Shown here one piece after another: positions 56,483 through 64,000 of a stretch of 64,000 nucleotides of DNA. Source of the DNA: Streptomyces sp. Tue6028 (GTDB lineage Bacteria; Actinomycetota; Actinomycetes; Streptomycetales; Streptomycetaceae). The first letter of the stretch is position 1, and the number at the start of each line of letters is the position of its first letter. The notes below the pieces were generated by a model. It saw only the letters and a program-made list of their open reading frames with translations. It had not been told where the DNA came from and made no database searches. The DNA lies in the NCBI RefSeq assembly GCF_002300165.1, contig NZ_MLCE01000008.1, forward strand, positions 1-64,000, written 5' to 3'. Both the position numbers and the translations under genes were made by a program.

Positions 56483-57492
56483 GCGAGCCGGACATCTCCG
56501 TGGTGATCTGCGTCTACACCGAGGACCGCTGGCAGGACATCCTCGCGGCGGTCTCCTCGGTGCGGGCGCAGTCGCTGCCCGCCCTGGAGACGCTCCTCGT
56601 CGTGGACCACAACGCCACGCTCCTGGAGCGGCTGACCAGGGAGTACAAGGAGACCGATGCGGTTCGGGTGCTCGCCAACGCGGGCCCCCGCGGCCTGTCC
56701 GCGGGCCGCAACACCGGGATCGCCGCCTCGCGCGGCGGGATCATCGCCTTCCTCGACGACGACGCGGTGGCCGAGCGGGACTGGCTGCGGCACTTCGCCG
56801 AGGGATACGCGGACCCGCGGGTCATGGCCGTCGGCGGCCGCACGATGCCGATCTGGGCGTCGGGCCGCCGACCGGTCTGGTTCCCCGAGGAGTTCGACTG
56901 GGTGGTCGGCTGCACCTACAAGGGGCTGCCGCCGGGCCGGGTGCGCGTCCGCAATGTCCTGGGCGGCAACGCCTCGTTCCGTCGAACGGCGTTCGACGTG
57001 GCGGGCGGATTCGCCACCGGCATCGGCCGGGACGGCGACAGACGCCCGCTGGGCTGCGAGGAGACCGAGCTGTGCATCCGGCTCACCCGCGCCCGGCCCG
57101 ACGCGGTCCTGCTGATCGACGACCGGGCGGTCATCCACCACCGGGTGCCCGAGGTGCGCGAGCACTTCCGGTACTTCCGCACGCGCGCGTACGCCGAGGG
57201 CCTGTCGAAGGCACTCGTCGCGCGAAGTGTCGGCGCCGACAAGGGACTCGAGTCGGAACGCCGCTACACGACCAGGGTGCTGCCGGCCGGCGTCCTGCGC
57301 GGGCTGCGCGACGCGGCACTGGCCCGGCCGGGCGGCGCGGGCCGCGCGGGCGCGATCGTCGCCGGGGTTCTCACCGCGGCCGGGGGGTACGTACTCGGGA
57401 GCGTCCGGGCGCGCAGGGGCGGAGCCGTGTTCTCGGTGGTCCCGGTGCGCACGACCGACGGCGGCCGCGGGGGCGGGGAGGTGGCGGCGTGA
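56479..57492 (+). CDS. GT2 family glycosyltransferase
   Basis: A 337-residue GT-A glycosyltransferase starting with TTG in the TTGA overlap with the preceding gene. Motifs are ISVVICVYTEDRWQDILAAVSSVRAQ, GPRGLSAGRNTGIAASRG, and DDDAVAERDWL (DxD). An acceptor-region motif is NVLGGNASFRRTAFDVAGGF. Near the C-terminus a hydrophobic segment (AGAIVAGVLTAAGGYVLGSV) may anchor it to the membrane. GTGA overlap couples it to the deacetylase gene, which supports function in one pathway for a secreted glycan. Confidence 0.9.
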   Translation: MSEPDISVVICVYTEDRWQDILAAVSSVRAQSLPALETLLVVDHNATLLERLTREYKETDAVRVLANAGPRGLSAGRNTGIAASRGGIIAFLDDDAVAERDWLRHFAEGYADPRVMAVGGRTMPIWASGRRPVWFPEEFDWVVGCTYKGLPPGRVRVRNVLGGNASFRRTAFDVAGGFATGIGRDGDRRPLGCEETELCIRLTRARPDAVLLIDDRAVIHHRVPEVREHFRYFRTRAYAEGLSKALVARSVGADKGLESERRYTTRVLPAGVLRGLRDAALARPGGAGRAGAIVAGVLTAAGGYVLGSVRARRGGAVFSVVPVRTTDGGRGGGEVAA

Positions 57493-58286
57493 ACGAACCG
57501 GTGCCGATCCTGATGTACCACTCGATCGCCCACTCCCCCAACGACGCGACCCGCGCCCTGTCCGTCGCGCCCGAGGCGTTCACCGAGCAGATGGCGCTGC
57601 TCGGCGACCGGGGCTTCACCCCGGTCGACACGGCGCGGCTTGCCGCCGGCTGGCGGTCGGGGGCCGCACTGCCCGTCCGTCCCGTGCTGATCACCTTCGA
57701 CGACGGCTACGAGGGCGTGCACCGGCACGCGCTGCCCGTGCTCGCCAAGCACGGCTTCGCCTCGACCCTGTTCGTCTCCACCGGCTGGCTCAGGGGCCCG
57801 TACGACACCGGGGGCGGCCTCGACGCGATGCTGGACTGGGACCAGGTGCGCGAACTCGCCGGGGAGCAGATGGAGATCGGCGGGCACAGCCACACCCACC
57901 CGGAGCTGGACCAGATCACCGACGAGGCGCTCTGGTCCGAGCTGCTGCGCTGCAAGGAGATCATCGCCGACGAACTGGGCGCGCGCCCGGTCTCGTTCGC
58001 CTACCCGTACGGCTATTCCAGCCGCAGGGTGCGCCGTACGGTGCGGGAGGCGGGGTTCGCCCAGTCGCTCGCCGTCGGCAACGCCCTCGCGCGCCGCCGC
58101 CAGGGCCCGTACGCCCTGGAACGCGTCACCGTGCGCCGCACGACCGGCATCGACGAGTTCGAGCAGCTCGTCGAAGGCCGTGCGATAACCCGCAACTTCG
58201 CCCGGGACCGCGCCCTCACCAAGGGGTACGCCATGGTCCGAAGAGCACGACAGGTCCGCCGGAAGGCCATCCGTTCCCGTGTCTGA
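57489..58286 (+). CDS. NodB-type polysaccharide deacetylase
   Basis: A 265-residue carbohydrate esterase 4 protein with the motif series TFDDGYEG (D in motif 1), HSHTHPEL (motif 2), and AYPYG (motif 3). The N-terminus begins VPILMYHSIA, and no signal peptide is seen, so the enzyme acts in the cytosol or is anchored by partner proteins. It removes N-acetyl (or O-acetyl) groups from a polysaccharide precursor. It starts at the GTG of a GTGA overlap and its last 8 bases overlap the flippase-fusion gene, so the four genes form one operon. Confidence 0.92.
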   Translation: MNEPVPILMYHSIAHSPNDATRALSVAPEAFTEQMALLGDRGFTPVDTARLAAGWRSGAALPVRPVLITFDDGYEGVHRHALPVLAKHGFASTLFVSTGWLRGPYDTGGGLDAMLDWDQVRELAGEQMEIGGHSHTHPELDQITDEALWSELLRCKEIIADELGARPVSFAYPYGYSSRRVRRTVREAGFAQSLAVGNALARRRQGPYALERVTVRRTTGIDEFEQLVEGRAITRNFARDRALTKGYAMVRRARQVRRKAIRSRV

Positions 58287-61200
58287 CACGACGACCACAG
58301 CCCAGGCCTCCACACCCGCCGAGGCGCCCGAGCAGCCGCCGGCGCGCCGGTTCCGCCTGCCCGGCCGGAAGGGCAAGGGCGCCGGCGGGGGGAACCAGCT
58401 GTTCCGCAACGCCTACGCGCTGATGCTCAACACCGGCATCTCCGCCGTGCTCGGGCTCGGCTACTGGCTGATCGCGGCCCGCTACTACTCCGAGTCGGCG
58501 GTCGGCCAGGGCTCCGCCGCCATCGCCGCGATGAAGCTCCTCGCCGGCCTCACCGCGGTGACGCTGACGGGCGCGCTGGCCCGCTTCATCCCGGTCGCCG
58601 GGCGCAGCACCGGGCGCCTGATCCTGCGCACGTACGCGGGCAGTTCGGTGATCGTGGCGCTGGCCGCCGGGGTCTTCCTGCTCACCCTCAATCTCTGGGG
58701 CCCGTCGTACCGCTTCCTGCACGGACCGCTCAACGGCCTCGGGTTCGTCCTCGCGGTCGTCGCCTGGTCCCTGCTGACGCTCCAGGACGGTGTGCTGACC
58801 GGGCTGCGCAGCGCCCTGTGGGTGCCGGTGGGCAACACCGTGTTCTCCGCGGCCAAACTGCTGCTGCTCGTCTGTCTCGCCGCCGCGATCCCCACGACGG
58901 GCGTCTTCGTCTCCTGGGTCGCCGCGATCGCCCTGTCGGTGGTGCCGCTCGGGCTGCTGGTGTTCCGGCGGCTGGTGCCCCGGCATGTGAAGGCCACCGA
59001 GGGCCACGCGAAACCGCCCTCCCTCAAGGAGATCGGCCGCTTCCTCGCCGGGGACTACACGGGCTCCCTGTTCTCGCTCGCCGTGGTCTACCTCGTCCCG
59101 GTGATCATCGCGTCGCAGGTCAGCTCCGCCGACAACGCCTACTTCTACATCACCACCACGATCGGCGGCACGGTCAACCTGCTGGCGATCAACATGGGCG
59201 CCTCGCTGACCGTCGAGGGCTCGCACGACCCGGCACGGCTGGCCGCCAACACCCGGGCCGCCCTCAAGCGCATGGCCCGGATCATGCTGCCGGTGTGCGG
59301 ACTGCTGTTCCTCGGCGCCCCGTTCATCCTGCACGTCTTCGGTGAGGGGTACGCGCACGCGGCGACCCCGCTGCTGCGCTGGTTCGCCGTCGGCGCGGTG
59401 CTGCGGGTCGTGATGGAGACGTACTTCGCGGTCCTGCGCGCGCAGAGCCGCACCGCGGGACTGGCCTGGTTGCAGGGCCTGCTGTGCGTCCTGGTCCTCG
59501 GCCTGACCGTGCTCCTGCTGCCCCGGATGGGCCTGACCGGCGCCGGCGTCGCGGAGATCTCCAGCCTCGCGGTGATCGTCATGATCGCCGCCCCCAGGCT
59601 GTACCGGATCGTGCGCACCGCGCCGCCCGCCGAACTGCCCGCGGACGCGGCGCCGGACGGCGACCTCGCCGACCTGGGGGCCCGCGAGGCGCCCGCCGCC
59701 AAGCCCCGCGAGGGGCGGCACGGGCCCGCGTGGGCGCTGGACTCGGACACCCTCGCGCTGGGCGTCCACGTCGACTTCGACCATCAGGAGCGCAGGCCGG
59801 ACGTACGGCCGGGCCCGGGCACCCCGCCGACCGGGACGCCCAAGGCACGGCGGCCGGAGCACCGGCCGACCTGGGCCCTGCGGGCGCAGCCCGGCCCCTC
59901 GGTCGGGCTGCCCGTCGAGGCGCGCGAACCGGGTTCCGAGGCATCGCTGGGGCCTGCGGAGGCACCCGAGGTCGACGCGCCGTTCGAGACGGACGGCACG
60001 GACGGTGTCGTCGCGGTGGCACGCAAGCCGGTGCCGAACGTCTCCGCCGCCGCGGCGCGGCCGGACGCGGACCCGCCGCAGCCACCGGACGACGCCCTGC
60101 CGTCGCTGCGCGAACGGCTGCGGCACCCGTCCAGACCCGGTGTCGTCCTCGGCTGCCTGCTGATCTCGGCGCTGCTGCTGTACTGGGTCCCGGCGCTCGC
60201 CCTGGACGACCGCTCGCTCGACGAGATGGGCGGACTGGGCCTCATCTCCGTCCTGCCGCTCCCGACCCTGGTCGGGGCCGCCCTGCTGATCGTCGTCTTC
60301 GCGTCGCTGCTGTGGACCGCCCGCGAGCACCGCGGGCTGCTGTGCCTCACGCTGCTCGCCACCGTGGTGTCGCTCCACGCGCTGCCCGCGGTGATCGAGA
60401 CCGAGCCGCGGTTCGCGACGGCGTGGCAGCACCTCGGCTTCCTCGACTACATCGACCGGACCGGGTCCGCGGTGCCCGACCTGGACGCCCGCTGGAGCTG
60501 GCCGGGCTTCTTCGCGGTGGCCGCGTTCGTCGCGAAGGCGTGCGGGGTCAGCGACCTCACCGAGGTCATCCGCTGGTGGCCGATGACCGTCCAACTGCTC
60601 TACCTGGCACCGATGTTCCTGCTGGTGCGCTCCCTGCGGGCCGGCTGGCGCGCCAAGTGGACCGGCATCTGGATCTTCGCGCTCAGCGGCTGGGTCGGCC
60701 AGGACTACTTCTCACCGCAGGGCTTCACCTATCTGCTCTACCTCGTCTTCGTGGCCGTCCTGCTCGTGTGGTTCCGGGCTCCGCGCGTGCTGTGGACGAA
60801 GGCGCGTCCCGGCGAGGCGGAGGTCGAGCCGACGAACCGCCGCCAGCAGGCCGTGCTCCTCATGGTCCTCACGGGGCTGTTCGCGGCGACCGTGCCCGCG
60901 CACCAGTTGACCCCCTTCGTGATGCTGGGCGTCCTCGCGGTCCTCGTGCTCATCGGCCGCTGCGAACTGCGCGGCCTGCCCATCCTGTTCGCCGTGCTGG
61001 TCGCGGTCTGGCTGAGCTTCATGGCCGAGCCCTACTGGTCGGGACACTTCGACGATCTGTTCGGCGGCGTCGGCGGCGTGGGCAGCAACGTGTCGACGTC
61101 GGTCTCCGGGCGCATCCAGGGCGGCAGCTCCTCGCACAAGCTCGTCCTGTACACCCGCGTCCTGCTCGCGGGCGGCGTGATGGCGTTCGCCTGCTGGGGC

Positions 61201-62136
61201 TGGTGGCGGCGGCGCGACCACAAGTACCGCGAGCGCTCCCTGCTCGTCCTCACCTTCGTGCCGTTCCTCGGCTTCGGCATGCAGTCGTACGGCGGCGAGA
61301 TGGCCCTGCGGGTCTTCATGTTCGCGCTGCCGGGCGCGGCCCTGCTGGCCGGACTCGCGTTCTTCCCGCGCACGGGCATCACCGCGAAGGAGCGTGAGCG
61401 GGACCGGGTGAGCCTCGCACCGGTCGCCGCCCTGATGGCGGGACTGCTGCTCATGGGCGGCTTCCTGGTGGCCCGTTGGGGCAACGAGCCCTTCGAGCGG
61501 ATCAGGTCGGGCGAGGTCGCGGCCATGAACTACGTGTACGAGCACGACGACCCGACGGTACGGCTGCTGTGGCTGAGCAACGACACGGTCGACAACGTGA
61601 CGCCGGCGATGCCGTGGGGCGCGAAGGACATGGAGAAGGTGCAGTACGTGCCCACACTGGCGCCCGCCGACCCGGTGCTGGTCTCCGGGCTCGTGAAGGC
61701 CCTCAAGGACGCGGGCCCGAACTCGTACCTGATGATCAACCGCAGTCAGGTGGTCTACCTCGAACTGGACGTGGGCTATTCGGCGACGTGGGAGTCGCGG
61801 CTGATCACCCACCTCGACGACCGTCAGGAGCTGAAGAAGGTCCTGGCCAACGACGACGTCACCATGTACGCGCTGCGCAAGCAGCCCTCGGGCAAGGTCG
61901 AGAAGGCCGATCCCGGTCCGATCGGGCCCCAGGTCACCTGGACGCCGTGGTCGGTTGTGGGCGGCCTGGCGGCGATCGCGCTCATCGTGCTGCTGGCCGC
62001 CCGGGAGGTCGTCCGTGTCGCGGCACGGCCGAGCGTGCGGCAACTGCGCTGGCTGCAGAGCAGCTTCTGGTTCTCGCTGCCGCTGCTCGCGGTGCTGCTG
62101 GCCTCGATGGTGCAACGGTTCCTGACCATGAAGTAG
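58279..62136 (+). CDS. Large Wzx-type flippase fused to a polytopic membrane enzyme
   Basis: A 1,285-residue membrane protein. After a charged N-terminus (1-37), residues about 40-445 form a 12-14-helix polysaccharide flippase (MOP/Wzx, starting LFRNAYALMLNTGISAVLGLGYWLIAARYYSESAVGQG). A Pro/Arg-rich linker of about 160 residues follows (450-610). The C-terminal half (615-1285) holds about 12 more helices and large extracytoplasmic loops (FATAWQHLGFLDYIDRTGSAVPDLDARWSWPGFF), as in GT-C-type or DUF6541-like membrane glycosyltransferases. GTG start overlaps the deacetylase gene. It would flip and further glycosylate or export the lipid-linked glycan; the enzyme half is not assigned to a known family. 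Confidence 0.8.
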   Translation: MSDTTTTAQASTPAEAPEQPPARRFRLPGRKGKGAGGGNQLFRNAYALMLNTGISAVLGLGYWLIAARYYSESAVGQGSAAIAAMKLLAGLTAVTLTGALARFIPVAGRSTGRLILRTYAGSSVIVALAAGVFLLTLNLWGPSYRFLHGPLNGLGFVLAVVAWSLLTLQDGVLTGLRSALWVPVGNTVFSAAKLLLLVCLAAAIPTTGVFVSWVAAIALSVVPLGLLVFRRLVPRHVKATEGHAKPPSLKEIGRFLAGDYTGSLFSLAVVYLVPVIIASQVSSADNAYFYITTTIGGTVNLLAINMGASLTVEGSHDPARLAANTRAALKRMARIMLPVCGLLFLGAPFILHVFGEGYAHAATPLLRWFAVGAVLRVVMETYFAVLRAQSRTAGLAWLQGLLCVLVLGLTVLLLPRMGLTGAGVAEISSLAVIVMIAAPRLYRIVRTAPPAELPADAAPDGDLADLGAREAPAAKPREGRHGPAWALDSDTLALGVHVDFDHQERRPDVRPGPGTPPTGTPKARRPEHRPTWALRAQPGPSVGLPVEAREPGSEASLGPAEAPEVDAPFETDGTDGVVAVARKPVPNVSAAAARPDADPPQPPDDALPSLRERLRHPSRPGVVLGCLLISALLLYWVPALALDDRSLDEMGGLGLISVLPLPTLVGAALLIVVFASLLWTAREHRGLLCLTLLATVVSLHALPAVIETEPRFATAWQHLGFLDYIDRTGSAVPDLDARWSWPGFFAVAAFVAKACGVSDLTEVIRWWPMTVQLLYLAPMFLLVRSLRAGWRAKWTGIWIFALSGWVGQDYFSPQGFTYLLYLVFVAVLLVWFRAPRVLWTKARPGEAEVEPTNRRQQAVLLMVLTGLFAATVPAHQLTPFVMLGVLAVLVLIGRCELRGLPILFAVLVAVWLSFMAEPYWSGHFDDLFGGVGGVGSNVSTSVSGRIQGGSSSHKLVLYTRVLLAGGVMAFACWGWWRRRDHKYRERSLLVLTFVPFLGFGMQSYGGEMALRVFMFALPGAALLAGLAFFPRTGITAKERERDRVSLAPVAALMAGLLLMGGFLVARWGNEPFERIRSGEVAAMNYVYEHDDPTVRLLWLSNDTVDNVTPAMPWGAKDMEKVQYVPTLAPADPVLVSGLVKALKDAGPNSYLMINRSQVVYLELDVGYSATWESRLITHLDDRQELKKVLANDDVTMYALRKQPSGKVEKADPGPIGPQVTWTPWSVVGGLAAIALIVLLAAREVVRVAARPSVRQLRWLQSSFWFSLPLLAVLLASMVQRFLTMK

Positions 62137-62152
62137 CGCCCGTACCGAGGAC

Positions 62153-62188
62153 GAGGGGGCTCACGCGGTTCTCCGCGCGGGCCCCCTC
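62153..62188. terminator. Bidirectional hairpin between fusion gene and GH39-like gene
   Basis: GAGGGGGC (62153-62160) pairs with GCCCCCTC (62181-62188), with an inner CGCGG/CCGCG stem. It lies 17 bp after the fusion stop and 82 bp before the 3' end of the convergent hydrolase. Confidence 0.7.
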
Positions 62189-62269
62189 ACTCGTGCGGCT
62201 CGGCCGGTGGCGCCTCCACCACGCAAGGGGGGCTCGGCATGTCGGCGCCTGCACCACGTACCCGGGGAC

Positions 62270-63694
62270 TCAGCGCGTCAGCCACTTCACCTCGTACGCG
62301 CCCATCGCGAACCGTTTGCCGTCGACCTTCGCGCTGATCGAGCGGTCGAGCGTGTTGACCACGAGCACGGTCCTGTCGGTGGCGAGGACGCGGACGTTGG
62401 GCACGTCGTCCGCGGCGACGGTCACGGACCTGTACGCCGTGCCCGGTGCGAACTCCTTGCCGAAGCGGGTCACCAGGTCGTACATGGGGAGCTTCCCGCC
62501 CCCGCCGGCGGTGTCCGTCGGTGTCCACAGGCAGCCCGGGCAGCCGGTGCCCTTCTCGTCCTCCGGATTCCAGTAGAAGCCGGACGACGCGCCGCCCTTG
62601 ACCATCGCGATCAGGCCGGCGGCCTGGACCGCCACGCGGTGGGTCTCGGACCAGCCGTTGCGCTCGTCCTTGCCGTCGGCCGGTTCGACGTAGTACTCGG
62701 CCCACCACAGCGGCAGGTCGTGGGTGCGCGCCCGCACCCACTCCCCGACCGCGGTGAGTTTGTCGGTGGCCGCGAACTCGTCGGGCAGCATCTCGTCGTC
62801 ATTGGTGTAGCTGGAACCGTCGACGACGACGAAATCCGCTCCGGCCTTGTTCTTGTTCCAGTAGTCGAAGGCGTCGAGGACCCGCTGGTCCATGGCTCCC
62901 CAGGTGCCCTTCACCGTCGTGGACGCGCCTTCCTTCTGCCGCGGGTCGAGGCTGTCCATGACCAGGTAGGGCCCGCCGACCATGATGTCCTTGTCGACCT
63001 TCTTCAGCGCCTTGTAGACGAGGTTGTAGAGCTCGGTGTAGCCCTCGTAGTCCCAGCGGCCCTCGCTGTTGTTCCAGAAGCCCTTGAACTCGTTCCAGAC
63101 GATGAAGTGGCGTACGTCCGGATAGCGCTTGGCGACGGTCGCGGCGAGCGCGGCGAAGTCCTTGTAGTGGGACCGCTCCGGGGCCGTCTCCAGGGAGGAC
63201 TGGCTCCAGTCGGTGTTGCCGGCGCCCGCCTTGCCGCCCTTCATCCAGTCCGGTGCGCAGCACAGGGTGACGACCGGGGTGCCGCCGGTCTTGCGGACGA
63301 AGTCGATGCGCCGGTCCATCGCGGAGAAGTCGTAACGCCCCTTGGACGGCTCGGGATTGTCCGCGCCCCAGCCCATGATGTGCTGGTTCTGCGGCACCGA
63401 CTGCTTCTCCAGCAGCCCCTCGGCCCGCTCGACGGCGGCGTCGCTGCCCTCGTCGGCACTGAACTGGGTGTGCGTGAAGCCCCAGCCCACGTCCGGCCGC
63501 AGCGACCCGGGCGGGGTGACGGGCGTGCCGTGCACCCTGTCCCCGTCGCGGGTCGTGCCGGCCGTGCTCCCGCCGTCCCCCGGAAGCGTGTTGAGCAGGG
63601 TCACCACCAGGGCCAGAGCGGCCACACCGACGCCGAGCAGCGCGGTGAGCCGCCACCGCCGTGCCCCCGAATTCCACCCATGACGTCCCATCAT
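62270..63694 (-). CDS. Membrane-anchored glycoside hydrolase, GH39-like TIM barrel
   Basis: A 474-residue type II or signal-anchored enzyme. A basic N-terminus (GARRWRLTALL) and one hydrophobic helix (17-36) precede a catalytic domain with the acid/base pair in FIVWNEFKGFW (N201, E202) and the nucleophile in LPLWWAEYYVEP (E333). GH39 members are beta-xylosidases, iduronidases or endo-glycanases. No exact specificity can be given. The start is ATG 63694 or the next ATG 63691; there is no good ribosome-binding site. It converges on the exopolysaccharide operon and may trim or release the same glycan. Confidence 0.82.
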   Translation of the reverse strand: MMGRHGWNSGARRWRLTALLGVGVAALALVVTLLNTLPGDGGSTAGTTRDGDRVHGTPVTPPGSLRPDVGWGFTHTQFSADEGSDAAVERAEGLLEKQSVPQNQHIMGWGADNPEPSKGRYDFSAMDRRIDFVRKTGGTPVVTLCCAPDWMKGGKAGAGNTDWSQSSLETAPERSHYKDFAALAATVAKRYPDVRHFIVWNEFKGFWNNSEGRWDYEGYTELYNLVYKALKKVDKDIMVGGPYLVMDSLDPRQKEGASTTVKGTWGAMDQRVLDAFDYWNKNKAGADFVVVDGSSYTNDDEMLPDEFAATDKLTAVGEWVRARTHDLPLWWAEYYVEPADGKDERNGWSETHRVAVQAAGLIAMVKGGASSGFYWNPEDEKGTGCPGCLWTPTDTAGGGGKLPMYDLVTRFGKEFAPGTAYRSVTVAADDVPNVRVLATDRTVLVVNTLDRSISAKVDGKRFAMGAYEVKWLTR

Positions 63695-63858
63695 GGGCAA
63701 CAGTAACCGCGGGTCTCCGCCGTCGGACAGATCCCGTGAGTGCACAGCCCTGTAACAGGATGGAAGGGACACACCGGAAGCACCGGACCTCGGGTGACAC
63801 GCGCGGCGCACTACGGAAACCGGGTGCATGCGAAGCCCGTGTGACGGATCATGGCGGC

Positions 63859-64000
63859 ATGTCTGCCAACCCACACGACGCTCTGCCGATCCGGCTCAAC
63901 GTCGACGACAGCGACTCGCCGTCGGACGTCGTCGACGCGCTGTTCCTCGGCCGCTTCGCGACGGGCGAGCAGCCGCACTCGCACGCGGCGAACATCGACC
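63859..64000 (+). CDS. Truncated gene at window edge, 5' end of a possible DUF5925-type protein
   Basis: Only 47 complete codons are visible, all open, beginning MSANPHDALPIRLNVDDSDS followed by PSDVVDALFLGRFATGEQPHSHAANID. I recall Streptomyces proteins with this start being annotated DUF5925, followed by an AAA ATPase domain, but this part alone cannot confirm it. The ATG at 63859 is likelier than an upstream out-of-frame ATG at 63851. It is divergent from the GH39-like gene. Confidence 0.5.
   Translation, partial: MSANPHDALPIRLNVDDSDSPSDVVDALFLGRFATGEQPHSHAANID

Noticed and set aside
1..64000. tRNA, rRNA, integrase, prophage or secondary-metabolite core enzyme
   Set aside because: None was recognised on either strand; no polyketide synthase, NRPS or terpene cyclase motifs were seen.

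Overview
The window reads as a chromosomal segment of a high-GC actinomycete, almost certainly Streptomyces. Base composition is strongly GC-biased, third codon positions are nearly all G/C, GTG and TTG starts are common, genes are often coupled through ATGA/GTGA overlaps, and the protein set is typical: a class F sortase, a penicillin acylase-family protein, a SoxR, many TetR regulators with neighbouring palindromic operators, and an S. rimosus-type SGNH lipase. I see no rRNA, tRNA, CRISPR array, prophage or intact insertion sequence. About 55 protein genes are supported, the last one cut by the window edge.

Left part (1-27.7 kb): a 39-bp tandem repeat, a DUF202 membrane pair and a His-rich protein with an internal duplication are followed by a catabolic unit. 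In this unit a phosphotransferase (APH fold) and an ACAD10/11-type acyl-CoA dehydrogenase converge on an SDR/acyl-CoA ligase/TetR operon, and both promoters carry the same ATACCGAC-type palindrome. The enzyme set matches LvaA, LvaC, LvaD and LvaE of levulinate/4-hydroxyacid catabolism. Next come a NamZ-like muramidase, a serine hydrolase, a penicillin acylase homologue, a BKACE-type enzyme, a DRB0094-type RNA ligase and soxR. Two further TetR circuits follow: CTAAGC sites at maoC and its TetR, and AAACTAGC sites at an acyl-CoA dehydrogenase/TetR pair and an aldehyde/alcohol dehydrogenase operon. An EamA exporter and an orphan sugar-type ABC ATPase close this part.

Middle part (27.7-44.5 kb): a class F sortase is coupled to a putative substrate ending in a LARTQ variant sorting signal. 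A CitMHS/MFS pair, a molybdopterin oxidoreductase with an upstream operator, a lipoprotein/TetR pair, hmgA (homogentisate dioxygenase) and a GntR regulator follow. A stand-alone type ISP-like protein has its stop codon inside a 166-bp MITE-like element with 23-bp inverted repeats. A TetR is divergent from a DrrAB-type ABC exporter and has one operator copy inside the exporter coding region. A CaiB-type CoA transferase ends this part.

Right part (44.5-64 kb): an ECF sigma/anti-sigma pair is divergent from a DUF4331 protein. A TPR membrane protein with nine-residue His repeats is coupled to a NicO-type Ni/Co transporter, which suggests metal homeostasis. A Ser/Thr kinase and a secreted lipase converge. 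The last block is a putative exopolysaccharide locus: a small membrane protein, two GT2 glycosyltransferases, a polysaccharide deacetylase, a 1,285-residue Wzx-flippase/polytopic-enzyme fusion and a membrane-anchored GH39-like hydrolase. Gene coordinates include the stop codon; starts were chosen from ribosome-binding sites, overlaps and family start points.
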